A DNA stretch of 64,000 nt, from positions 5,270,001-5,334,000 of the forward strand of contig CP143430.1 in the NCBI GenBank assembly GCA_039636795.1, given 5' to 3'. Within the stretch, counting starts at the first letter, position 1, and every line of letters begins with the position of its first letter. Origin of the DNA: Micrococcaceae bacterium Sec5.1. Its GTDB lineage: Bacteria; Actinomycetota; Actinomycetes; Actinomycetales; Micrococcaceae. The position numbers and the translations under genes are program-made. Positions 40,559 to 47,291 of the stretch are shown here, one piece after another. The notes below the pieces were generated by a model that worked only from the letters and a program-made list of their open reading frames with translations, was not told the DNA's origin and searched no databases.

Positions 40559-41665
40559 GTGAACCGTATCCAAGGAGCGCTCAACGCCCTGGTTGAGCGG
40601 GTCGACACCCCGGCGCCGATCGTGCTGATCGACGTTATGCAGGACAACATCCATCGCATGCAGGGCTTCGCCGCCCAGCAGGACCTCGACGTCAGGCCGC
40701 ACGTAAAAACGCACAAATGCGTCGAAATCGCTCGTCGTCAGGTCAAGGCCGGAGCTGTGGGAATCACCGCTGGCAATGTTGGCGAGGCCGAAGTCTTCGC
40801 CGCAGCTGGCTTCGACGATATCTTCATCGCCTACCCGATCTGGCCTTCGGGAACGAAAGGCTTGCGCATCCGCAAACTTGCCGTAACCACCCGGCTGCGG
40901 GTCGGCGTCGACAATTTCGCGGCGATCGATGCCCTTGCTGATGCGATGGGATCTGAGGCGGAACGACTGCAGGTTGTCATCGAGGTGGACTGCGGAGCAC
41001 GTCGTTCCGGTGCACCACCCGAGTTTGCAGGCGAGCTCGCCGCCGCCGCGCGCAGGCGTGGACTTGTGCCGGTGGGTGTCTTCACCTATCCAGGTCATGG
41101 AAGCGCCAGCCCGGACGCCCGCCAGCGCGCTACAACGGACCAGGAAGCCGCGCTCACCACAGCGGTGCGGAGCTTCAGCGCGGTGGGCATCAGCGCAGAC
41201 GTCGTCAGCGCTGGCTCAACACCCACCATTGAGTACGCTACGAGCAACGTGATCACTGAGATCAGGCCCGGCGAGTACGTGTTCAATGACTTGAACAACA
41301 CTCGGCTCGGAGCCTGCACGGAAGATCAGATTGCCCTGTTTGTGGCTGCCACGGTGGTCAGCGACTGGGTTCCCGATCAGGTCATTCTCGACGTAGGAAC
41401 CAAAGCACTAAGCCGGGAAGGCAGCCCCGAGATCGGTTATGGCGCTGTCCCCGGTACGTCGGCCGTTCTCTCCAAGCTCAACGAGTACCACGGGTTCCTC
41501 CCCCTGCCGGCCGGCGATTTCCACCCGGGTGTCGGCACGGTTCTCCCGATCGTGCCGAACCACGTTTGCCCGGTCGTGGTCAATTTCGAGGAGTACATCG
41601 TCACTGACAGCACGGGAACCTCGCTGGAACGGTGGCGGGTGGATGCCCGCGGCTTCCTGAGCTGA
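40559..41665 (+). CDS. D-threonine aldolase / D-hydroxy-amino-acid dehydratase family PLP enzyme (DSD1-like)
   Basis: 368 aa fold-type III PLP enzyme. The PLP Lys is K50 in 'RPHVKTHK', and the metal pair His-x-Cys lies in 'PNHVCPVVV' near the C-terminus. The family covers D-threonine aldolase, D-threo-3-hydroxyaspartate dehydratase and D-serine dehydratase, all Zn/Mn dependent. It starts at GTG with TGAGGAG upstream. The operon's substrate is therefore probably a D-amino acid with a beta-hydroxyl group; aldol cleavage or dehydration cannot be told apart by eye. Confidence 0.85.
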   Translation: MNRIQGALNALVERVDTPAPIVLIDVMQDNIHRMQGFAAQQDLDVRPHVKTHKCVEIARRQVKAGAVGITAGNVGEAEVFAAAGFDDIFIAYPIWPSGTKGLRIRKLAVTTRLRVGVDNFAAIDALADAMGSEAERLQVVIEVDCGARRSGAPPEFAGELAAAARRRGLVPVGVFTYPGHGSASPDARQRATTDQEAALTTAVRSFSAVGISADVVSAGSTPTIEYATSNVITEIRPGEYVFNDLNNTRLGACTEDQIALFVAATVVSDWVPDQVILDVGTKALSREGSPEIGYGAVPGTSAVLSKLNEYHGFLPLPAGDFHPGVGTVLPIVPNHVCPVVVNFEEYIVTDSTGTSLERWRVDARGFLS

Positions 41666-41750
41666 TTCGTGGGGGCCGACATGTCCGGACCCCAGCCCGC
41701 AAACCCCAGACCCCGCAACCCAAGAAACATACCGTACAAGGACTACCACC

Positions 41751-42485
41751 ATGAGACTTGATAAGACCACTGCCGTCATAACCGGCGCCAGCAGCGGAAT
41801 CGGGGAAGCAGTGAGTTCCCACTTCCGGCGCGAACGTGCCCGCCTGCTGCTCACCGGCCGCAGGGAGCAGCTGGACAGCGTCGAACCTGATGACGTGTAC
41901 GTCCCCGGAGATCTCAATGACGAGGCTTTCGTCGAAGGCCTCGCCCGCCGGGCCGCCGAAGCGTTCGGCACCGTGGGCGTCGTCGTCCTTAACCATGGCC
42001 TGCAGGTAAGCGGCCCGCTGACGGAGATGGCGTATGAAGATGCCAAAAACGTGCTCCACAGCAACCTCCTCAGCGCCTTCCTGATGATGAAGCATTTTGC
42101 ACCGTTGATGCCTGCCAAGGGAGGCTCGTTCGTCCTGGTCAGTTCACGGCTGGGAATGGTTGGCAAGCCTGATGAAGTCCTTTACTCCGCGGCCAAGGGC
42201 GGCCTCATCATGCTCGCCAAGGGCGCCGCAATCGAGTGGGCCGCACGCAATATCCGCGTCAACGTGGTCGCGCCGGGACTGACCGTCACTCCGGTCATCG
42301 AGGCATCGTTCCAGCGCAGGCCCGATCCCGAGGCGTACCGGGCAGAACGCGAGGGCCAGATCCCGCTCCGGCGCCTGGCCACCCCCGAAGAAATCGCTGA
42401 CGCCATACTTTTCATGGCGTCACGGGAATCGTCCTACATCACCGGCGCGGTACTGCCCGTCGACGGCGGCTACACGGCCGCCTGA
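41751..42485 (+). CDS. Short-chain dehydrogenase/reductase
   Basis: 244 aa classical SDR. Cofactor motif 'TGASSGIG' lies at residues 11-18, 'NHG' in place of NNAG near 85, catalytic Ser in 'VLVSSRLG', and Tyr-Lys in 'YSAAKGG'. The C-terminus ends 'GAVLPVDGGY', as usual. The short variable part after the first strand ('GRREQLDS') with Arg suggests NADP. It would oxidise or reduce a hydroxyl/keto intermediate of this operon. Confidence 0.88.
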   Translation: MRLDKTTAVITGASSGIGEAVSSHFRRERARLLLTGRREQLDSVEPDDVYVPGDLNDEAFVEGLARRAAEAFGTVGVVVLNHGLQVSGPLTEMAYEDAKNVLHSNLLSAFLMMKHFAPLMPAKGGSFVLVSSRLGMVGKPDEVLYSAAKGGLIMLAKGAAIEWAARNIRVNVVAPGLTVTPVIEASFQRRPDPEAYRAEREGQIPLRRLATPEEIADAILFMASRESSYITGAVLPVDGGYTAA

Positions 42486-42497
42486 ACACCACACCGC

Positions 42498-42543
42498 TTG
42501 GCACACCAACTCCCCACAAATTGGCACACCAACTCCCCACAAA
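42498..42543 (+). repeat. Perfect 23-bp tandem duplication before the flavoprotein gene
   Basis: The 23-bp unit beginning TTGGCACACCAACTCC is present twice, at 42498-42520 and 42521-42543, without any difference. It ends 11 bp before the ATG of the next gene and spans the intergenic gap after the SDR gene. Identity of the copies means a recent duplication. Confidence 0.85.
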
Positions 42544-42554
42544 GTAGGACAACG

Positions 42555-43961
42555 ATGAAAGCCCTCACAGCAACACCCCGAAACGGAGACCTCGGCTTCT
42601 GGATGGCAGGACTCGCGGAAAACCGGCCGGCATACCCGCGTTTCGCAGGGCAGGGGTCCGTGGATCTGGCCATCATAGGCGGTGGCTACACAGGCCTCTG
42701 GGCTGCATACTTCGCCAAGAAACTCGAACCCTCACTCGAGGTCGCGGTTTTTGAGGCAGAACAGATCGGCTACGGAGCCTCCGGGCGAAACGGCGGCTGG
42801 CTTTCTGCGATGCCCCCGGGAAACCGGGCCACCTTCGCCCGCGCATCAGGAGATGGGTTGGACGCAAGCCGGGCATTGCAGCGGGAGTTCGTGACCGGCG
42901 TCGACTCCGTCCTTAGTATCCTTCAGGCCGAGGGTATCGACGCGGATCAGCACAAGGGCGGCGCGCTCGTCGCTGCCCACACGAAGGCGGGGCTGGGGCG
43001 GCTGGTAGCCAGGCGTGACGCCGACTGGAAGTATGGGTTGACCGAAGACGATGTTCACTTGCTCGACCGGGACGAGTTCCAGAGCAAGATCAACATCTCC
43101 ACCGTCCACGGCGGGCTCTTCTACAAGCCCTGCGCCCGCATTCATCCGGCGAAACTTATCTATGGCCTCGCGGACACCCTCACGTCCATGGGCGTGGAGA
43201 TCTACGAAAACAGCCGGATAAACAGTATTGACGGCAAGACCCTGACCTTGGCCAACGGACAGGTCACGGCGGCCAAAAAATTCATCTGCACGGAAGGGTA
43301 CTCCGGGCAACTCCTGGGCAGCAGGGCTTTGATACCGATCAACTCCTCCATGATCGTGACCAAGCCCCTGTCCGAGGAGGCCTGGCAGCAGATCGGCTGG
43401 AATGGGCGTCAGTGCCTGAGCGATTCCGCCCACACATTCATCTATTCGCAGCGAACAGCGGACGGACGCATCGCCATTGGCGGCCGTGGAAGGCCCTACC
43501 GCTACGGTTCCGGTACGGGCGGCGCCGGTGCCACAGCCCAGTCCACGGTTGACCTGATCTCCACAAAGCTTCGCTCCTTCTTCCCGGGTATCCACCTCGA
43601 AGTGGACCACGCCTGGTCCGGAGTCCTGGGCGTTACCCGCGACTGGAACGGCGGAGTGCACTGGGACCAGGCATCCGGAATCGGATCGTCCACCGGCTAT
43701 GCCGGACACGGTGTTACAGCCGCCTACGTGGGCGGCCGAACACTCGCGGAATTGGCTTTCGAACGGGAAACGGAACGGACCACACTCCCCTGGGTTGGCT
43801 ACCGCGCACGGAACTGGGAACCGGAACCCATTCGCTGGCTGGGTGTTCACGGCATGTACCGGCTTTTCGGTCTTGCTGATCAGTGGGAAGAGCGCAAGGA
43901 TTCCACCAAGACGTCCCTCCTGGCCAGATTCGGCAGCAGGCTCGCCGGACTTCACGAATAA
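42555..43961 (+). CDS. FAD-dependent amino-acid/amine oxidoreductase (DAO family, PuuB-like)
   Basis: 468 aa. The FAD dinucleotide motif 'AIIGGGYTGLWAAYFAKK' lies near residue 35, then 'GYGASGRNGGWLSAMPPGN', the usual second block of gamma-glutamylputrescine oxidase-like enzymes. 'GRIAIGGRGRPYRYGSG' and 'GYAGHGVTAAYVGGRTLAEL' form the C-terminal FAD site. Such enzymes oxidise C-N bonds to imines, which spontaneously or with a Rid protein hydrolyse. Start ATG at 42555 with AGGAC close upstream, just after the 23-bp duplication. Confidence 0.86.
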   Translation: MKALTATPRNGDLGFWMAGLAENRPAYPRFAGQGSVDLAIIGGGYTGLWAAYFAKKLEPSLEVAVFEAEQIGYGASGRNGGWLSAMPPGNRATFARASGDGLDASRALQREFVTGVDSVLSILQAEGIDADQHKGGALVAAHTKAGLGRLVARRDADWKYGLTEDDVHLLDRDEFQSKINISTVHGGLFYKPCARIHPAKLIYGLADTLTSMGVEIYENSRINSIDGKTLTLANGQVTAAKKFICTEGYSGQLLGSRALIPINSSMIVTKPLSEEAWQQIGWNGRQCLSDSAHTFIYSQRTADGRIAIGGRGRPYRYGSGTGGAGATAQSTVDLISTKLRSFFPGIHLEVDHAWSGVLGVTRDWNGGVHWDQASGIGSSTGYAGHGVTAAYVGGRTLAELAFERETERTTLPWVGYRARNWEPEPIRWLGVHGMYRLFGLADQWEERKDSTKTSLLARFGSRLAGLHE

Positions 43962-44007
43962 CGCACCATGCAAAAACCTTCATTTGAAACGCCCCCGGAG
44001 GTACATC

Positions 44008-44919
44008 ATGAAGACCATAAGCAGGATCCAGGCTGCAGCCGCAGGGTTTGCAATGCTGGTGGCCCTCACCGGCTGTGGCGGGTCAACGAGCACCTCCCCA
44101 ACAGATCCGAAAACGGCCGACATCTCCGAGGGCGTCCAGCCTGACGAAAAGGCTGTGAGCCTGTTGCCCGCGTTCTATAAGGACAAGGGCGAACTGACGG
44201 TCGCGATGGACCTGCACTACCCGCCGACGACGTTCCTCGCCGAAGACAACTCGACGCCGATCGGCCTGAACCCGGACATTGCCCGCCTGATAGCCAAGAA
44301 GCTCGGCCTGAAGCTGAAGTTCGAGAACACCGTCTTCGACACGATCATTCCGGGCATTGACGGTGGCCGCTACGACTTCACCGTCACCACCATGGCACCA
44401 ACGCCGGAGCGGCTGAAGGTCCTGGACATGATCGACTACTTCAAGGCCGGCAACTCAGTGGCAGTGAGCGCTGGAAATCCGTTGAAACTCACCAACGAAA
44501 CCCTGTGCGGCAAAAACATTGCCGTCACAGCGGGCTCCACAGGCCAACTCAAGCGCCTCCCGGCCCTCTCGGAGCAGACCTGCACCTCCAAGGGACAGCC
44601 AGCCATCAACGCCGTGACCCTGCCCAACGTCCAGGACGCCCTGACCCAGCTGGCGTCCAAGCGCATCGACGGCATCCTCTACGACACAACCTCCCTCGCA
44701 TGGGCCGAGAAGCAGCAGCCCAAATCGTTCACCATCCTGACCCCGCAGATCAACGTCGGCTCCAGCGACGTGACGGCGATCGGCCTGAAAAAGGGCTCTC
44801 CCCTGACCCCCGCCCTCCAGGCCGCCGTCCAGTCCGTCCTGAACAGCCCGGAGTACAAGAAGTCCCTCTCGAACTGGGGCCTTGAATCCGGCGCCATCAC
44901 CGAAGCCAAGCTCAACTAG
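44008..44919 (+). CDS. Amino-acid-type ABC substrate-binding lipoprotein (SBP_bac_3), without transporter genes
   Basis: 303 aa. The signal peptide ends in lipobox 'LVALTGCGG' (Cys near residue 24). The family-3 solute-binding fold follows: 'GELTVAMDLHYPPTTFLAEDN', 'IGLNPDIARLIAKKLGL', 'GIDGGRYDFTVTTMAPTPERLKVLDMIDYFKAG'. Family 3 binds polar amino acids and related compounds. RBS GGAGG. No permease or ATPase gene is found in the operon, so the protein must use a transporter encoded elsewhere or act as a sensor. Confidence 0.88.
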   Translation: MKTISRIQAAAAGFAMLVALTGCGGSTSTSPTDPKTADISEGVQPDEKAVSLLPAFYKDKGELTVAMDLHYPPTTFLAEDNSTPIGLNPDIARLIAKKLGLKLKFENTVFDTIIPGIDGGRYDFTVTTMAPTPERLKVLDMIDYFKAGNSVAVSAGNPLKLTNETLCGKNIAVTAGSTGQLKRLPALSEQTCTSKGQPAINAVTLPNVQDALTQLASKRIDGILYDTTSLAWAEKQQPKSFTILTPQINVGSSDVTAIGLKKGSPLTPALQAAVQSVLNSPEYKKSLSNWGLESGAITEAKLN

Positions 44920-44935
44920 GAGACGTGCTCCCCAA

Positions 44936-45025
44936 ATGCAAACCATCAGTCGCAGAAGCATGGGCTTCGCCCGCCCAACAGCAGACACCCTGCTGTTCAT
45001 GAATGAAGATATCGAGGTGCTCTAA
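44936..45025 (+). CDS. Possible 29-aa leader-like ORF
   Basis: An ATG-to-TAA frame of 29 codons ('MQTISRRSMGFARPTADTLL…') fills the gap between the binding-protein gene and the oxidase gene. Its stop lies two bases before the oxidase ATG, and the oxidase RBS (GAGGTG) is inside it. The closest GGAG is about 14 bases before its own ATG, so translation is uncertain. It may couple the oxidase to upstream translation or be a gene scrap. No family is recognised. Confidence 0.3.
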   Translation: MQTISRRSMGFARPTADTLLFMNEDIEVL

Positions 45026-45027
45026 GC

Positions 45028-46161
45028 ATGGATGGAAAACTCGCCGTCATCGGCCTGGGCAGCATCGGAAGCATGGCACTCTGGCAGGCCTCCCGTCTTT
45101 CCGATTCCGTGGTCGGTTTCGAAACACACACCCCGGCCCATGGACGCAGCGCCGTAGGCGGCGACACCCGGCTGTTCCGCATGATTTATCGTGGCAGCCC
45201 GGCGCTCTACCCCATCCTGGAGCGTTCACGGGATCTCTGGGCGGAACTCGAGGCAGAAACCGGACAGGACATCCTCACCCGCTGTGGCGGACTCTCCATC
45301 GGCACCACCGATGGGCCATACCTCCGCAGCGTCCTGGAGACTGCCCGCACAAATGGGGCTGCACACCAGATCCTGAGCCGTGAGGAAATGGCTGAACGCT
45401 ACCCGCAGCACAACCTCCGGGCTGACGACTCCGCGGTGTTCGACCCCAACGCAGGGGTCCTACGGACCGACCGGGCAGTAACGGCCGCCATCGCCGCTGC
45501 ACAAGCCAACGGGGCAACGGTCCTTAACAACACTCCTGTTACCGGCATACGGGAAACCAACGACGGCGTCGTCGTCACCTCCGAGGACAGCACCTGGACC
45601 TTCGAGAACGTCATCGTCGCCTCAGGGGGCTGGTCACGGCGGCTCATGCCTGACTACCTGAAGGCGCACACGGAAACCCGCAGGGTTTTCCTGAGCTGGT
45701 TTGTTGCCCGCGACGCCGCCCAGTTCACCCCGGAGAAGTTCCCCACTTTCAGCTGGATGTACGAGGACCGCTCCATGTACGGGGCACCGACCGTGGACGG
45801 CGTTACGGTCAAAGCCACCCTCGACGGCAGGGGCACGGTGACGACGGACCCCGATGCTTTCCCCAGAGAACTCACAACAGCCGAAATTGCCGACACCTTG
45901 GAAACCGTCACCGAGTTCTTGCCCGGCCTGGCTCCCAGCATCATCCGCTCCGACGCCTTCCCGGACCTCTACACCGAGGACCGGAACCCGCTGTTGGGCT
46001 GGCTCGGCAGGTCAAGCAGGATCTACGGCGCCACAGGCTTCTCCGGTGGCGGATTCAAAAACGCCACGGGTTTCGGCCACATCGCCGCGTACGAAGCGCT
46101 CGGAAAACAGTCGCTCGACGGCCTGGAATTCGTACGCCCGGAGCGGTTCAGGACGAGCTAG
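45028..46161 (+). CDS. Sarcosine oxidase / N-methyltryptophan oxidase-like flavoprotein
   Basis: 377 aa, the length of monomeric sarcosine oxidases. FAD motif 'AVIGLGSIGSMALWQASR' and the following 'HGRSAVGGDTRLFRMIYRGS' are typical of this group. The C-terminal 'GATGFSGGGFKNATGFGHIAA' is the second FAD block. The position of the Cys that binds FAD covalently in sarcosine oxidase reads Asp in 'FPDLYTEDRNPL', so flavin is probably not covalently held. It would oxidise a secondary or primary amino acid to the imine plus H2O2, giving the operon a second amine oxidase. Confidence 0.86.
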   Translation: MDGKLAVIGLGSIGSMALWQASRLSDSVVGFETHTPAHGRSAVGGDTRLFRMIYRGSPALYPILERSRDLWAELEAETGQDILTRCGGLSIGTTDGPYLRSVLETARTNGAAHQILSREEMAERYPQHNLRADDSAVFDPNAGVLRTDRAVTAAIAAAQANGATVLNNTPVTGIRETNDGVVVTSEDSTWTFENVIVASGGWSRRLMPDYLKAHTETRRVFLSWFVARDAAQFTPEKFPTFSWMYEDRSMYGAPTVDGVTVKATLDGRGTVTTDPDAFPRELTTAEIADTLETVTEFLPGLAPSIIRSDAFPDLYTEDRNPLLGWLGRSSRIYGATGFSGGGFKNATGFGHIAAYEALGKQSLDGLEFVRPERFRTS

Positions 46162-46166
46162 GCCGG

Positions 46167-46183
46167 TATAATCGACAATCGAC
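46167..46183 (+). promoter_or_regulatory. GntR autoregulatory operator at a TATAAT -10
   Basis: A consensus -10 TATAAT (46167-46172) overlaps ATCGACAATCGAC (46171-46183), the same core as the two boxes at 39263-39315. No good -35 is visible. The ATG of the GntR gene follows after a GGGAGG site, so this is a separate, self-repressed promoter for the regulator. Confidence 0.65.
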
Positions 46184-46197
46184 AAGGGAGGTGGCAC

Positions 46198-46860
46198 ATG
46201 GACCGCAAGTTCACGTGGCAGGAACAGCGGATGACGACGCCGGACGGTGTCTACCGTGTGCTCCGCACCGCCATCCTGAACGGTACTGTGCCTCCAGGGG
46301 AACAACTTCGCGAGACGCACATCGCCGCAGACCTCGGCATCAGTCGATCCCCGCTCCGTGAGGCGCTGACCAAACTTGAGGAGGAAGGGCTGGTCGTCAA
46401 GATCCCCTTCCGAGGGTCCTTCGTTGTAGAAGTCAGCGCTCGTGACGTCGCAGAAATCGCGTCGATCCGGGTGCTCGTCGAGACCTATGCTGCCGAGCTC
46501 TCAGCCCCCACCCTGCGGGGTCCCGAGCGGCTCCGGCTCAAACAAACCATCGAGGAACTTTACCGGGCCACCGACACCAACGACATCCCCGCCAGCATCG
46601 ACGCCCACCTTCGTTTCCACAGGCTCTTCTACGAATTTTCTGGGAACACCGCCCTGCAGAACATGTGGAACGGGTGGGAGAACAAGTTGCGTCTCTACCT
46701 GGCGGTCGATCACCGTACCTATAGCGACCTGCACGACATCGCTGTTGAGCACGAGAAATTGGCTGAGCTTGCTCTGGCAGGAGACTTCGATGCCTTCCGT
46801 CAGGAAATGGTCAGCCAATTCCAGAATGCCCTTCATGAAGAACCACTAGAGCAGAAGTAA
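46198..46860 (+). CDS. GntR-family regulator, FCD (FadR) subfamily
   Basis: 220 aa. The winged helix is at about 18-80 ('VYRVLRTAILNGTVPPGEQLRE', 'LGISRSPLREALTKLEEEGLV'). The FCD ligand domain follows ('IASIRVLVETYAAEL', 'DAHLRFHRLFYEFSGN', 'HRTYSDLHDIAVEHEKLAELALAGD') with Asp/His metal ligands. The operator GTCGA-CAA-TCGAC is found before this gene and before the operon's first gene, so it probably represses both until the substrate is present. ATG with AAGGGAGG upstream. Confidence 0.88.
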   Translation: MDRKFTWQEQRMTTPDGVYRVLRTAILNGTVPPGEQLRETHIAADLGISRSPLREALTKLEEEGLVVKIPFRGSFVVEVSARDVAEIASIRVLVETYAAELSAPTLRGPERLRLKQTIEELYRATDTNDIPASIDAHLRFHRLFYEFSGNTALQNMWNGWENKLRLYLAVDHRTYSDLHDIAVEHEKLAELALAGDFDAFRQEMVSQFQNALHEEPLEQK

Positions 46861-46893
46861 CCCGGCTTTCCGCGACGTTGGCTCGGCCCTGCC

Positions 46894-47094
46894 TTAGTCC
46901 ACGAACTCCGACTGCGTCTCAATGAAGTCCCAGTCCTGCACCGTCAGCACCCCACTGACCTTGTCTGGATGAGGGCCGCCGGCCTCGGCAATATGCTGCA
47001 GGACCGGCAACGGAAGTTCCTCGGCACGCAGGTTTTCGCGTAGCCACTCCTTGCTGTCCAAGTGCAGGTCCAGCCACCACATGAAGATTTCCAT
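46894..47094 (-). CDS. Small hypothetical protein, 66 aa
   Basis: 'MEIFMWWLDLHLDSKEWL…' with a strong GGAAGGTGG ribosome site ten bases before the ATG, so likely a real gene. Predicted mixed helix and strand, acidic, no membrane segment. The family is not recognised. The last 87 bp have a second, broken copy at 39051-39137 on the far side of the preceding operon. It is transcribed away from the CHAT gene. Confidence 0.65.
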   Translation of the reverse strand: MEIFMWWLDLHLDSKEWLRENLRAEELPLPVLQHIAEAGGPHPDKVSGVLTVQDWDFIETQSEFVD

Positions 47095-47141
47095 CGCAGA
47101 CCACCTTCCTTCGGATTAACCGTAGGCCGGGGCCGGGTCGT

Positions 47142-47168
47142 CTACAAGGGCTGCCCTACAAGGGTTGC
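47142..47168. repeat. Direct repeat in the promoter region before the CHAT gene
   Basis: CTACAAGGGYTGC occurs at 47142-47154 and 47156-47168 (14-bp period). It lies in the 197-bp region (47095-47291) between the divergent 66-aa gene and the CHAT gene and is the only ordered element seen there; it could be an operator. No clear -35/-10 pair was found. Confidence 0.45.
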
Positions 47169-47291
47169 TCCATCACGGCCTCGGCTATCAGGGTCTTGTG
47201 GGGAATCGGGCGAAGGGCCAATCTGTACCTAGGACGCTGGCGCGCAGGTTTCAAGAACCCGTGCCGACGCCCCTCGCACAAGGGATCCGCC

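Noticed and set aside
42498..42543. CRISPR-like repeat
   Set aside because: Only two directly adjacent 23-bp copies without spacers and no cas genes: a simple tandem duplication.
39051..46980. The 39-47 kb segment as a composite transposon
   Set aside because: The flanking copies have no terminal inverted repeats, and no transposase or integrase gene lies inside or beside them.
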